Shown here: in pieces, positions 55,477-64,000 of the stretch
Numbering within the stretch: position 1 is the first letter of the stretch
Layout: each line of letters begins with the position of its first letter
DNA from: Paracamarosporium sp. OC-R06-R3
Lineage: Eukaryota; Ascomycota; Dothideomycetes; Pleosporales; Didymosphaeriaceae
Length of the DNA stretch: 64,000 nucleotides
Direction: 5' to 3'
Assembly (NCBI GenBank): GCA_019828545.1
Contig: JACVRA010000165.1
Span: 1-64,000, forward strand
Program-made: the position numbers and the translations under genes
The notes under the pieces: model-generated
The model's input: only the letters and a program-made list of their open reading frames with translations
Databases searched by the model: none
Told to the model about the DNA's origin: nothing

Positions 55477-58400
55477 TCATTCCTCGATCGTTTCCCAATC
55501 ATCATCTTCAACCACTGTAGCAGTACGGCGACACCAGAAAAAATCATAATCCTCTCCTAAGAGAACACGGCCAATGATGCATCGTCCGTGGCAGATGTGG
55601 GAGATGGAATGTTTCTTCGCGCCAGCCAAGCGAAGCCAAGGCCTAGTAATCATTGCACTACGATGCATGTGGTGGTAATGCACAAAGGATACAGCTTTCT
55701 TGCGCCGTGCCGACCTCGTGGTGCGATATGTGAAGCGATGGTAAATCCCAAAGGACTTCGTGGCTGTGAATCCTTCAGAGTCGTGATTGGAAAGCTCCTC
55801 TGTGCGGGGTTCACCTTCAGTGTTGGGCTGGGATGCTACGTCTGGCACAGATATAGATAAATCGGAGTATAGCTTCGCAATTTCCTCAAATGCAAGCGAC
55901 AAACAATCGGGTGTCTGATCCTCGATTGTTTCTTTCTTCCCATACCAATCTTCGGCATCCAACTGGGGAGTCGAACGTGGAACAGGGATCCATGGCTCAT
56001 ATTGACCAGGGCAGGGTTCTACTGGTACATATGGGTTTTGGATCGGAGTGAAGTCTTCGGCTTGGGCATGTTCGGGTACCCAGTCTTTATCGGGGCTCGT
56101 AATGGTTTCACGGTTGACTTTCCTGGGTGAGCAAATCTCCTTCTTTCTATCCCATGTGTTGCCCTCGATAGTGTATTCAGGCTCTTGGGGCTCTATAGTC
56201 TCGCCCTGCTCCTCCTTGGTTAGGGTAGACGCAGGAATGAAGGCCTGCAAAGCCTCCGTACTGACATTTAGATGCTCAAGACGTTCGGATATTTCGTCAA
56301 TATCAGACGAAGCCTCTCGTGCATGGTCATCAGCTCCCTCATCCGTCACATCTTCAGCATTTCGATTCGACCTAATAAGTGTTTCGGCTGCAACTGCGTC
56401 TTTCGTAATGAACGTCTTCCACCTAGGCTCTTCATTCCCCGGCTTCAAAATATTCTCTACAGCGAGTGATTTGAGGCCTTTTTGTGTAGCTGCCGCCTCA
56501 TAGACACTGCATTTCTGTCTCTTGGCAGACCTATTGCTGTCAAATACAAGAAAAGCACGCCAATAATTCATTTCCAGCTCATCTAGAGAGACATCACCCG
56601 GAGGGTGGAAGATCGCAGCCCTCTTAACGCCTCGCATGCCCGACAAAGTGCTAACCTTGTGTTCATCCGGCCCTCCGTTCTCGATAGCGTCGGATGGGTC
56701 CGACCAGTCGTCGTACCCATCGTAAGACCCTTGGCCTACGGGCGTCTGAGTAGGAGTTGGCGGAGTCACAATAGTTTGGGGAGCGGACCGCTCACCTTGC
56801 ACATTTGTGGCCGCATTATTTTGATACGTATCATGACTCTCGTCCAGTACAGTCTGACAAATGTTGTCGTCCTCAGACTTGAACTCTACGCCCAGCTCAA
56901 ATGCTTCGTTTTCAGGCGCAAACGTTGTTTCTGATTCGATCACTGCATCCTCAGGTTCGCCAGATACGATATGCTCAAGATCAGAGAAGTCCATATTCTC
57001 AAGAATACGGGAGCTAATTTCGTCAAAATAGCGGGAGTCGATATCTTCAAGCTTGACTCTACCATCTTCACTGTCTTCATCAATCACAACATCAGGGCTA
57101 TTAGGCCCTTCAGGCTCAGTTGTCGAACCTTTGCTATTACTACTGCTGGATAGCTGGACTTCATCTTCGACGACAGCATCATGCTGGTCCGATGCTTTCT
57201 GGGACTCGACATCTGTGTCTCCAGCAGGCTCGGGCTCATCAGCCGAGCCAAAATCGAATTGTTGAGGTGAATCTTCGACAGGCAGCTCGTTAAATAGGTC
57301 CACATGAGGCTTTTTCATGACCGGCACCGTGCCATGTTCCCTTCGTTGCTTAAGTTGCTCTTCGGCGTTCTTCAACTCGAGATCTCCTTGGTCATGTATG
57401 AACTCCCGTATGATCTTCGAAATCTTCCTGATCTTGTTCATCCCCTCAGCATGGCGAGTGGCCCTTGTCTTCTGCGTCTTGTCTCTCGGAGGTATGATAT
57501 CGAGGAGGAGATCAACAAGAAGAGTGAAATCATTTGGAGGCTCCTGCATAGCGTCCAGTGTAACAAGTGCCTCGCTTCCATCCCACAGGAGCTCCGTGCG
57601 TATGCGTGTCAAGATTGTGTAAGCTCGCCGGAAGAATGCGAGGTGGTCGAAGTTGGCATAGAGCTCGTGGTCGGCCAACTGCAAGGTAGCATGACCCAAG
57701 AGCTTTTCATGGACACTGTCGCGTGTGGAGAAGTCTGGAATCTTGGACCTGTTCTTCTTACGCGTCTTCTTGTTTTTCATGCTTAACCCGCGCTTGGCAG
57801 CGATTGTTTCGAAGATGATGCGGGCTTCCACCATCATTTGGGACATCCTTGGCATCTCTCTGCCCGATGTCTCCGAGTCTTTGACGGCAGACTTGTCAAG
57901 ATCCTTATGTAGAAACGCGAAGATGTTATGTAGCTGTGATGATCGCCTAGGACGTGAGTCTACCTCATAATACTTCCTAATCTCATCCTCTAAGGGAGGA
58001 TATGAGGTGAGGCCACGTTTGTGCATTACCGCATGCTTATTTCCAAAGTTGCCTCGGAAATCTCTAGCAAACTCACGTGTTGATCCACACAAAGCCACGA
58101 GTACACGTTGACAGAAGACGTTAGGATCTGTAGGCGGGCCTCCGACGTAAATACGTGCCGATCCTTGAGATTGAATAATAAACTCAAGGTCAGGCCAAGG
58201 AATAGTCAACCCTCCCACTTGGCGGCAAGCATTGTAAAGGTGGGCAAGGGCAACCGTAAACCACTGGACTTTGTTTACAGCGGCGCTGTGGTACGTTCGG
58301 TGATAATACCACATTGTCAGTCCACAAAGAATTGGATGTGCGGCAAAGAAAGCGATGTTAAGCAATCCAGACACATCCTCAGCCTTTTCGTGATTAAGTT

Positions 58401-59805
58401 TCTTCAACCATTCGAGAAGCAATGTCAGGGTCGGAAGATAAAGATTGGAGAATTTGAAGTCCCCAACGGACATGTAATCGGGTTTCTCTCCCTCATCCCA
58501 CATCTCGTCTTCATAATTCATGTGGATCTTCATAATATCGGCCGTGTGCTGTCCATGACTAAGAACATCTGATCTAACTTCACGCAAGCTATCGCCAAGA
58601 TGTTTTTGAATGTCAAGCAAGATCTGCAAGCCAAACGGCAACCAGATTCTGGACCGAGCCTCAGGAGAGCAAAAAGACTCCGTAAATCTGTCCATGGCTT
58701 TCATTCGCAAATCATTCTTGCCGATAAGACTGAAGTGTAAGAGAAACCGCGCCTCAAAAGGGTTGTCCGGAAGGGACTTCAGTATCGCGTCTGGGCCATC
58801 GCGCTTGTGACGCCAGAATTCTCTCATGATGTGGATACCCTCGTAACATAATACATTCCGTAGACCGTCCGGAAGCTCATTATCTGGAACCAACTTGTTC
58901 AGATTGTCAACTCGATCCAGAATGCTTAGCTTATTTCCATTGCCGTTCAACTCCTCGACTAGGCTTGTCACCCTTTGCTGAACGTGGCTCATTGCTAGGT
59001 CTGAGGCAAGGGCAGCCGTCATAGTTCCTATCTTGCGTTCGCACCAATCGGTCCAGATCTGTTTAACACGTTGTCGGAGAAGATAGAGATCATGCAAGAG
59101 ACAAAGTACTGAAAAGTCATGCTCCATTTCCAGCTCTGTCTCTGACAGTTGCGAGATTGCGTCTGCGCCACTGGGAGAGTTAAGGCACTTGCTGGTACCT
59201 TTCTCCCCTTTGGGTCGACTTGATTCGGCCTGCTTATTCATTGTGGTATCTGTATCATCCTCATGTTTGTCTGGATGATCTAAATCGTTGGAAAAGTCGA
59301 CTATGATAGCAATCTCCTCGAAGAGGCTCGTTGACTTGCCGTCTCGAAGTCGTTTGTCATCGCTACCTTTTCCTTCACCCTTTGGGGAGGTAAAAATCCA
59401 GTCTTTGAAGACTTTACGCACGTCCGTCAAGATAGATACGAAGAAGGGATGCTGTTCGTCGGATTTCTTCTGTTGGCGGTACCACTCAGTAACCTCCTTT
59501 CGTGTGCGGATCGCGTCACGTAGATCAGCGAGGCCCGAAACATCCTCCGTAGGTGTGCCGGAATTGGCGACGGCTTGAGCCACGGGTATAAGGTCTTTCC
59601 AAAGGATGTGGTAGGGCCTGGATTTACCCTTCTTCTTCGTCTTCTTCTGTCTCACAGCAGCAGCCTCAGCAGCAGCCTCGGCTTGAGCGGCGATCTCAAG
59701 TCCACGCTTTTTCGCTGTCGCCATGAGCCATTTCTCGAAGTCGTTCGTAGCGGCTTTGTATCGTTTGTACGTCTCGGGTAACTCATTTATACCGTAGTAA
59801 TCCAT
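55477..59805 (-). CDS. large DUF6604-family protein
   Basis: An uninterrupted 1442-residue frame. The N-terminus, YKRYKAATNDFEKWLMATAK (about residues 13-32), followed by an alanine-rich helix and KKTKKKGKSRPYHILWKDLI, matches the fungal DUF6604 domain. That domain spans roughly the first 290 residues, with VLCLLHDLYLLRQRVKQIWT near its end. A helical region extends to about 900. It has no enzyme motif that I recognise. From about 900 to 1250 it is strongly acidic and serine-rich (for example EPEPAGDTDVESQKASDQHD). The last 100 residues are basic with clustered histidines and aromatics. No membrane helix or signal peptide. DUF6604 proteins are fungus-specific and uncharacterised. Confidence 0.85.
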   Translation of the reverse strand: MDYYGINELPETYKRYKAATNDFEKWLMATAKKRGLEIAAQAEAAAEAAAVRQKKTKKKGKSRPYHILWKDLIPVAQAVANSGTPTEDVSGLADLRDAIRTRKEVTEWYRQQKKSDEQHPFFVSILTDVRKVFKDWIFTSPKGEGKGSDDKRLRDGKSTSLFEEIAIIVDFSNDLDHPDKHEDDTDTTMNKQAESSRPKGEKGTSKCLNSPSGADAISQLSETELEMEHDFSVLCLLHDLYLLRQRVKQIWTDWCERKIGTMTAALASDLAMSHVQQRVTSLVEELNGNGNKLSILDRVDNLNKLVPDNELPDGLRNVLCYEGIHIMREFWRHKRDGPDAILKSLPDNPFEARFLLHFSLIGKNDLRMKAMDRFTESFCSPEARSRIWLPFGLQILLDIQKHLGDSLREVRSDVLSHGQHTADIMKIHMNYEDEMWDEGEKPDYMSVGDFKFSNLYLPTLTLLLEWLKKLNHEKAEDVSGLLNIAFFAAHPILCGLTMWYYHRTYHSAAVNKVQWFTVALAHLYNACRQVGGLTIPWPDLEFIIQSQGSARIYVGGPPTDPNVFCQRVLVALCGSTREFARDFRGNFGNKHAVMHKRGLTSYPPLEDEIRKYYEVDSRPRRSSQLHNIFAFLHKDLDKSAVKDSETSGREMPRMSQMMVEARIIFETIAAKRGLSMKNKKTRKKNRSKIPDFSTRDSVHEKLLGHATLQLADHELYANFDHLAFFRRAYTILTRIRTELLWDGSEALVTLDAMQEPPNDFTLLVDLLLDIIPPRDKTQKTRATRHAEGMNKIRKISKIIREFIHDQGDLELKNAEEQLKQRREHGTVPVMKKPHVDLFNELPVEDSPQQFDFGSADEPEPAGDTDVESQKASDQHDAVVEDEVQLSSSSNSKGSTTEPEGPNSPDVVIDEDSEDGRVKLEDIDSRYFDEISSRILENMDFSDLEHIVSGEPEDAVIESETTFAPENEAFELGVEFKSEDDNICQTVLDESHDTYQNNAATNVQGERSAPQTIVTPPTPTQTPVGQGSYDGYDDWSDPSDAIENGGPDEHKVSTLSGMRGVKRAAIFHPPGDVSLDELEMNYWRAFLVFDSNRSAKRQKCSVYEAAATQKGLKSLAVENILKPGNEEPRWKTFITKDAVAAETLIRSNRNAEDVTDEGADDHAREASSDIDEISERLEHLNVSTEALQAFIPASTLTKEEQGETIEPQEPEYTIEGNTWDRKKEICSPRKVNRETITSPDKDWVPEHAQAEDFTPIQNPYVPVEPCPGQYEPWIPVPRSTPQLDAEDWYGKKETIEDQTPDCLSLAFEEIAKLYSDLSISVPDVASQPNTEGEPRTEELSNHDSEGFTATKSFGIYHRFTYRTTRSARRKKAVSFVHYHHMHRSAMITRPWLRLAGAKKHSISHICHGRCIIGRVLLGEDYDFFWCRRTATVVEDDDWETIEE

Positions 59806-60692
59806 GATTGCGGTTGGCGTCGGGTTTACTACAAGTATCTATTTATTCCGATAAGTAAGCCCTTGGTGGGCGCTTGTTGAGCGCGTAAAGTAGTTGAGTA
59901 GTACTGTCGTGGCTCAGTGCGAGTATGACAAGCGGGAAAGATATATGCCTAGTGTTTATATGGTATCCAGCTGAGTCCATTGTTGATAGAAAAACAATAG
60001 TTGATTCACGTGTGGCCAGTGAAAGTGAAGAAAGCCTGAGTCAGTTGCTTGGAAGTCACCTAGGCAACCAAAGTCAAGGACCCGAAGTGATTTCAGTAAC
60101 AGAAAGTTACCAAAGGAGGTTTTTGATGGAGCAGTCGGGGCCTACTCGGATGATACTGTTCTGGCATGGAAAAAAGATAGTTGACATTCCGTCTGTGACC
60201 GACCCAGAAGGGAACATCGTTCGCGAGGGTTTGCTGGGGTAGATTCAAGTTCATATAATGGAACTGAGTTAGCTTTGACTCTAAGGCCGATAGTATGAGA
60301 GCTATCATGTTGTTGCAGGTATATCTACTGGTCGATTGTACGGGATGAGAAAGCAAACGAAACGGATCCCCAATCGGTTAGTGTGTAGGAAACTTAGATA
60401 ACGAACACAGCTGAACAAGGAGCAGAGGAAACAAACTCGGTTCGAGAAGTAAAAGGCAGCGGATAAAAAGGGAGCAAGTTGGTACCTCGCAAGATAAGAC
60501 TATTGCGGGCAAATGACGATGCAGACGGACTAAGGTTGATTTTCAACCAAGCATAGACCAAAGTGGTCCGGTAGCATGGATCTTTCTGGCTGATCCTGGC
60601 ATGTCCGGTTGACCTTTTGATTATCGTCTTCCGAACCTATAGCTCTTAATGCACAACATAATAGGTGCAGCATATACGAAGTAGGAGTTCTA
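59806..60692. other. intergenic, DUF6604 promoter region
   Basis: Between the start of the DUF6604 gene and the 3' end of the methyltransferase gene. A 105-codon plus frame (59925-60242) has no domain and is not called. Confidence 0.45.
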
Positions 60693-62147
60693 TCACGCAT
60701 TTTCTCCATCGCCTTCGGCAGCCTCCTGTTCCTTATCCTGCCGTATTGTACTCGTCGGCACCTCACTCTGATGTCCCGGTTTTCGGAATACAGCTTGCAT
60801 CCAGCAGCGGTACATCTTAAGCCTCCGCTGCCGGTTCACGAGCATACGTCTATCGATACCAAAATGTACGATCTCGAAAGCGGGTCTAGGAGATTGCGTC
60901 GTAGGCTCAGACTCAGCATTCAAGGGTTCGTTAGCAGCTTCGACCCCATTGCTAAGACTTAAACTGGACAGTTGTTCTGCTGGTGGCGGCTCATCGGAAT
61001 GTCCGTTCGCTTGGTGGCCATTCTGTTCATCCGTCTCTGATTCAGGTGAGCGCAACTTGCCGCCCCATATCTCCTCCAACTCTTCTTTTTCGAAAAAGTA
61101 TACGCGCGTACCGTCACCTCGTACGTAGAAGTTCTCCTCCATGTACCTCCCCTTCTTGAATCGCACCTGTGCAAGATCACCTCTTCCATAATCCCTAAAT
61201 AAAACTTGACCACCAGGTTTCAGTACTCTCCACACGTTTTTCACAGCCTGGTCCCATTGTTTTGGATTTAATGCCGAGAAGATGAATATCATAAGCACGA
61301 CATCCACGCTCCCTTCTTCTATCCCGGGCGGTAACCCTCCATTTTCTGAGTCTGGTGACGCAGCCACGTCCCATACATCCGCCTGTATAAACTCGGGATC
61401 GTACAACTCGTGCCCCCGTATCAACTCGACCGCCTTCTTTGAGAAATCACACGCATGGATCTTCAACCCCTTGTTCTTTCTTTTCTGCAATATCGGAAAC
61501 GCGCTATTCCCTGCCCCAGCACCCACCTCCAGCACTACCGCCGACGCGCTATCCTCCTTGGTAACCTCATCTAACACCGGAAACTCCTGCGCCAACCACT
61601 TCCGGTTCTTGAAGAAGTTCGTTTTGTTGTTCTTGTAAAACAAATTCCACCACTTCTCAGGATTGTCGTTGAACCGCTTCTTGTCGAAGTCGGATACGGG
61701 CTCTGCGCGCTGCTTTTCATACTGCTCGGAGGAGAAGGATTGGTACGCGGGGTCGACTTCGACGTGGTCCCATGCATTGAACTCGAAGATATTGTCGCCC
61801 TCTTCAAGGAAGCGCGAGCCAAAGGCGAAGGGGTCGCTGCGCTTTTGGTTGTTGCTTGGGGAGTGGGAACGGTTTGCGGGTTTGCGGATGGGGGCAATGG
61901 AGGCGGGGACACCGTACGCGTCGCCTTCGGCTGCGGGCGCGGATTGTGGTGTGATCGTGTCCGAGAGAGGTGGCGATGAGGGTGTGGGTGTAGAGGTGGA
62001 CGACGAGCGCGGGATGGGGTCGACGGTAACGGCGAAGCGCATGTGCTCCATTGCCTTGGAGAGCTGCTGTTTGGGCTGCTGCTTTGTGGATTTGGAGTTG
62101 TCAGTTTGGAAGCGCAGGTCCGCGCCTTCGCTCGTTGCCGGCTTCAT
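60693..62147 (-). CDS. TRM140: tRNA N3-methylcytidine methyltransferase (TRM140/METTL2 type)
   Basis: Single exon, 484 residues. After a Ser/Pro-rich N-terminus (about 1-105) the METTL2/Trm140 core begins at SRFLEEGDNIFEFNAWDHVE. The family's KWWNLFYKNNKTNFFKNRKW block lies at residues 165-184. The SAM-binding loop VLEVGAGAGNS spans 205-215, CDFSKKAVELI holds the acidic ribose-binding residue, and VVLMIFIFSALNP follows. RDYGRGDLAQVRFKKGRYME with ENFYVRGDGTRVYFF completes the core. The enzyme makes m3C at position 32 of threonine and serine tRNAs. Unlike yeast Trm140/Abp140, no actin-binding part is evident. An acidic insert (about 370-430) precedes RRMLVNRQRRLKMYRCW, the usual C-terminal end. 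It shares a 305-base divergent promoter with COQ10. Confidence 0.93.
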   Translation of the reverse strand: MKPATSEGADLRFQTDNSKSTKQQPKQQLSKAMEHMRFAVTVDPIPRSSSTSTPTPSSPPLSDTITPQSAPAAEGDAYGVPASIAPIRKPANRSHSPSNNQKRSDPFAFGSRFLEEGDNIFEFNAWDHVEVDPAYQSFSSEQYEKQRAEPVSDFDKKRFNDNPEKWWNLFYKNNKTNFFKNRKWLAQEFPVLDEVTKEDSASAVVLEVGAGAGNSAFPILQKRKNKGLKIHACDFSKKAVELIRGHELYDPEFIQADVWDVAASPDSENGGLPPGIEEGSVDVVLMIFIFSALNPKQWDQAVKNVWRVLKPGGQVLFRDYGRGDLAQVRFKKGRYMEENFYVRGDGTRVYFFEKEELEEIWGGKLRSPESETDEQNGHQANGHSDEPPPAEQLSSLSLSNGVEAANEPLNAESEPTTQSPRPAFEIVHFGIDRRMLVNRQRRLKMYRCWMQAVFRKPGHQSEVPTSTIRQDKEQEAAEGDGENA

Positions 62148-62452
62148 GTTGGCAAGCAGATGACCAGGGCAAGGATAATGAAGGCACTCCTAGTGACAGG
62201 ATGCGGAGGAGGGGCAGCCGCCGTGGGAAATTTCGCTATCGATAACAGGTGACTAGGCTTCTTCTAGTTGGTCTGCGAGTTTCGTCCCTGGCAGCACGAC
62301 GTCAGCCAATCCAGCCGCGCAGTTTACATAGCTCCCGTCACAATGATAGTTGCATCGTGATCTTTCTACTCTTACAACAAAGACATGTTTTCCAGGTGAC
62401 AGATCCTTTCTTCTCCTCCTCTATTCTCGCTGCGCCGTTGCGACCCCCTACA
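62148..62452. promoter_or_regulatory. bidirectional promoter, TRM140-like and COQ10
   Basis: 305 bases between the two start codons. A GACGTCA site (62298-62304, CRE-like) is followed at once by a CCAAT box (62306-62310), a plausible shared control point. An open frame upstream of COQ10 from 62249 is in phase but has no domain. Confidence 0.5.
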
Positions 62453-63187
62453 ATGGCAGCTCCACGCACCCTTCGCCCTCTCCTCCGCGGGCCAACCCAC
62501 CGCCTTGCAAACCTCCAGCAACGCCGCTCCTTCCTCCCAAACCCCTTCCAGTCGTCGCTCAACCCTCTAAACGGCCCCGCACAACCGCAGACTCTTACCG
62601 CGACCCGAGTCCTCCCATATCCAGCAGCACCCATCTACTCCATCGTCTCAGATGTCCAGAGCTACTCCTCCTTCCTACCATACTGCCAATCCTCGGGTGT
62701 AACACGCTGGTCCTCGCCTGACCCTGTATATTCTCGGAAGTGGCCATCGGAAGCGAATCTGGTCATCGGCTGGGGCAACCTGACCGAGTCGTTCACCTCG
62801 CGCGTCTTCTGCGTCCCGGGCAGGATAGTCGAAAGTATCGGTGGAGATACCGAGACAGACCTGAACGCCCAAGAGATTGCGCATCACCTTGGTGGCGTAC
62901 GGGATGGCGATAAGGGTGCACGGGGTGCAGCGAATGGCCTGATGACGCACTTGAAAAGCCGCTGGACAATCGAAGCCCTGGACAAGGACAAGACGGAGGT
63001 TTCATTGGCGCTGGAGTTTGCATTCTCAAACCCCATGTACACGGCGCTGAGCGCTGGTGCGGCGCCCAAGGTGGCGGACGTCATGATCAAAGCGTTCGAG
63101 GAAAGGGTGCAGAAGCTGCTTGATGGAAATCCGGAAATGGCGAGGGCTGAGCTGGGAGAGCTGGAGGGCAGTGGGTCGAGAAGATGA
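62453..63187 (+). CDS. COQ10: coenzyme Q-binding protein COQ10, mitochondrial
   Basis: I choose the ATG at 62453, giving 244 residues. The 204 in-frame bases before it, from 62249, look like 5' UTR and promoter. An arginine-rich presequence (MAAPRTLRPLLRGPTHRLAN) targets mitochondria. The START-like COQ10/cyclase fold follows: TATRVLPYPAAPIYSIVSDV, then QSYSSFLPYCQSSGV (the family hallmark), an ANLVIGWGNLTESFTSRVFC strand pair, and HLKSRWTIEALDK with VSLALEFAFSNPMYTALSAG. An insert of about 25 residues (TETDLNAQEIAHHLGG) lies before the C-terminal strands. Coq10 binds ubiquinone and supports its synthesis and electron transport at the inner membrane. Divergent from the tRNA methyltransferase gene. 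Confidence 0.93.
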   Translation: MAAPRTLRPLLRGPTHRLANLQQRRSFLPNPFQSSLNPLNGPAQPQTLTATRVLPYPAAPIYSIVSDVQSYSSFLPYCQSSGVTRWSSPDPVYSRKWPSEANLVIGWGNLTESFTSRVFCVPGRIVESIGGDTETDLNAQEIAHHLGGVRDGDKGARGAANGLMTHLKSRWTIEALDKDKTEVSLALEFAFSNPMYTALSAGAAPKVADVMIKAFEERVQKLLDGNPEMARAELGELEGSGSRR

Positions 63188-63671
63188 TGGGACAAAGAGT
63201 ACGAACTGCATATTGGAACCGAAGGACAGCATTTTTGGGCGTTCGAGCAATAGTGCGTTGTAGCATGGCGTTCGATGCATTGCAGGTTCCTGAGGATCCA
63301 GATCTTGATACCTAGACCGATGTTCAAAGTTGTCAAGTTATCAGCAACACACCAAAACAATCTTCAACATGATACAATGTACGTGAAACTGTTCTGTGAT
63401 ATCAAACATATTCTATCATTACTACATAATTTATGGAAACCCAACCGTACCCCAAGAAAGATCAGAGGATATCGTTACAGCGTCCCGTCATTTGCCTTCT
63501 CCAAAACGTAAGTCAATGGCCCGAAAAAGGCCAAATCAAGGTTCCAAATCGGGCGAGCCCTAGCCATGTCCCTCTCTTCTCATATCATAACCCTACCACT
63601 GTGCGCCCAAGCGACTCCTTGTAGTAACATGTCTTGTTGCCTTTAACTCTCCCAGTCACAGTCAAGCCATC
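63188..63671. other. convergent 3' spacer
   Basis: 3' flanks of COQ10 and the edge gene. No gene or repeat recognised. Confidence 0.5.
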
Positions 63672-64000
63672 TTACGACCCAACCGCGTGCGCAAACACCT
63701 TCGCCGCAAGATCACTCAACAACCTCGCCTTATCCGCCTGCGGCAACTCTTGGAACACACTATACACGCTCTTCCCCCTCGCATCCCTCACGGCACCCAA
63801 TCTATTCCCCGCGACAGCACCCGCCACCATGCCCGGGAAATTCGCAACGATGAATCCCATCGCCGCGCCACTTGCGCCGCCAATCATGCTCCAGAACTTG
63901 CCCGTTGGGTGTGCGTCCGCGCCCTCTGCCATCCCCTCCTCCCGCAGCATCTCCTCGAACACACCGCCGAATTGGTCGTTGGAGAAGCGGTTGTGCGATT
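63672..64000 (-). CDS. C-terminal part of a probable J-domain protein (cut by window edge)
   Basis: The frame is open from the window edge (64000) to a stop at 63672, so only about 109 C-terminal residues are visible, beginning SHNRFSNDQFGG and VFEEMLREEG. A glycine/alanine-rich hydrophobic segment follows (MIGGASGAAMGFIVANFPGM, then VAGAVAGNRLGAVRDARGKS), then VYSVFQELPQADKARLL and a final short helix. This end, with a glycine-zipper-like membrane segment, resembles the C-terminus of a fungal class-C DnaJ protein. The J domain itself would lie outside the window, so the assignment rests on recollection of the family and should be treated as tentative. Confidence 0.6.
   Translation of the reverse strand, partial: SHNRFSNDQFGGVFEEMLREEGMAEGADAHPTGKFWSMIGGASGAAMGFIVANFPGMVAGAVAGNRLGAVRDARGKSVYSVFQELPQADKARLLSDLAAKVFAHAVGS

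Noticed and set aside
59925..60242. 105-codon plus-strand frame
   Set aside because: Lies in the DUF6604 promoter, lacks any domain, and has no splice partners.
1..64000. CRISPR arrays, bacterial operons, phage or plasmid features
   Set aside because: None seen; the window is clearly fungal nuclear DNA with spliceosomal introns.

Overview
The window is nuclear DNA of a filamentous ascomycete. The evidence is many short GT-AG introns (about 47-72 nt), a HET-domain protein, a fungal DUF3176 membrane protein, a DUF6604 protein, a PL3 pectate lyase, fungal P450s and mevalonate kinase. The protein families look most like Dothideomycetes (Pleosporales), but that placement is inference. Exon joins were worked out by hand from splice sites, phase and family conservation; no search or computation was run.

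Region 1 (0.5-16.4 kb) is accessory. It holds a decayed GNAT-like gene, a three-exon HET gene, a gamma-glutamylcyclotransferase-like gene and a group resembling the tailoring part of a secondary-metabolite cluster: two P450s, a wax-synthase-like O-acyltransferase, a DUF3176 protein and a frameshifted MFS-transporter relic. No synthase is present.

Region 2 (17.7-36.5 kb) is mostly housekeeping and dense: mitoribosomal mL59, proteasome beta-3 (PUP3, with an ATG-only first exon and a 19-nt microexon), spliceosomal helicase PRP28, an IMPACT-family protein, mitoribosomal bL34m (hidden under other frames), mevalonate kinase (ERG12), PinX1-type PXR1, plus unrecognised proteins including an aromatic/glycine-repeat nuclear candidate and a cysteine-rich membrane protein.

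Region 3 (36.9-55 kb) is gene-poor and secretion-rich: a small secreted protein, a secreted PEBP-like protein with a 10-nt microexon, an intron-containing tRNA-Glu(CTC), a strongly divergent arginyl-tRNA synthetase paralogue lacking canonical signature motifs, a seven-exon CorA-like membrane protein, a 55-residue membrane protein, a 147-bp TA-flanked MITE, a secreted M20 peptidase and a PL3 pectate lyase.

Region 4 (55.5-64 kb) has a 1442-residue DUF6604 protein, then the divergent pair TRM140-like tRNA m3C methyltransferase and COQ10, and the C-terminal end of a probable J-domain protein cut by the window edge. The most unusual items are the ArgRS-like paralogue and the orphan tailoring-gene group.
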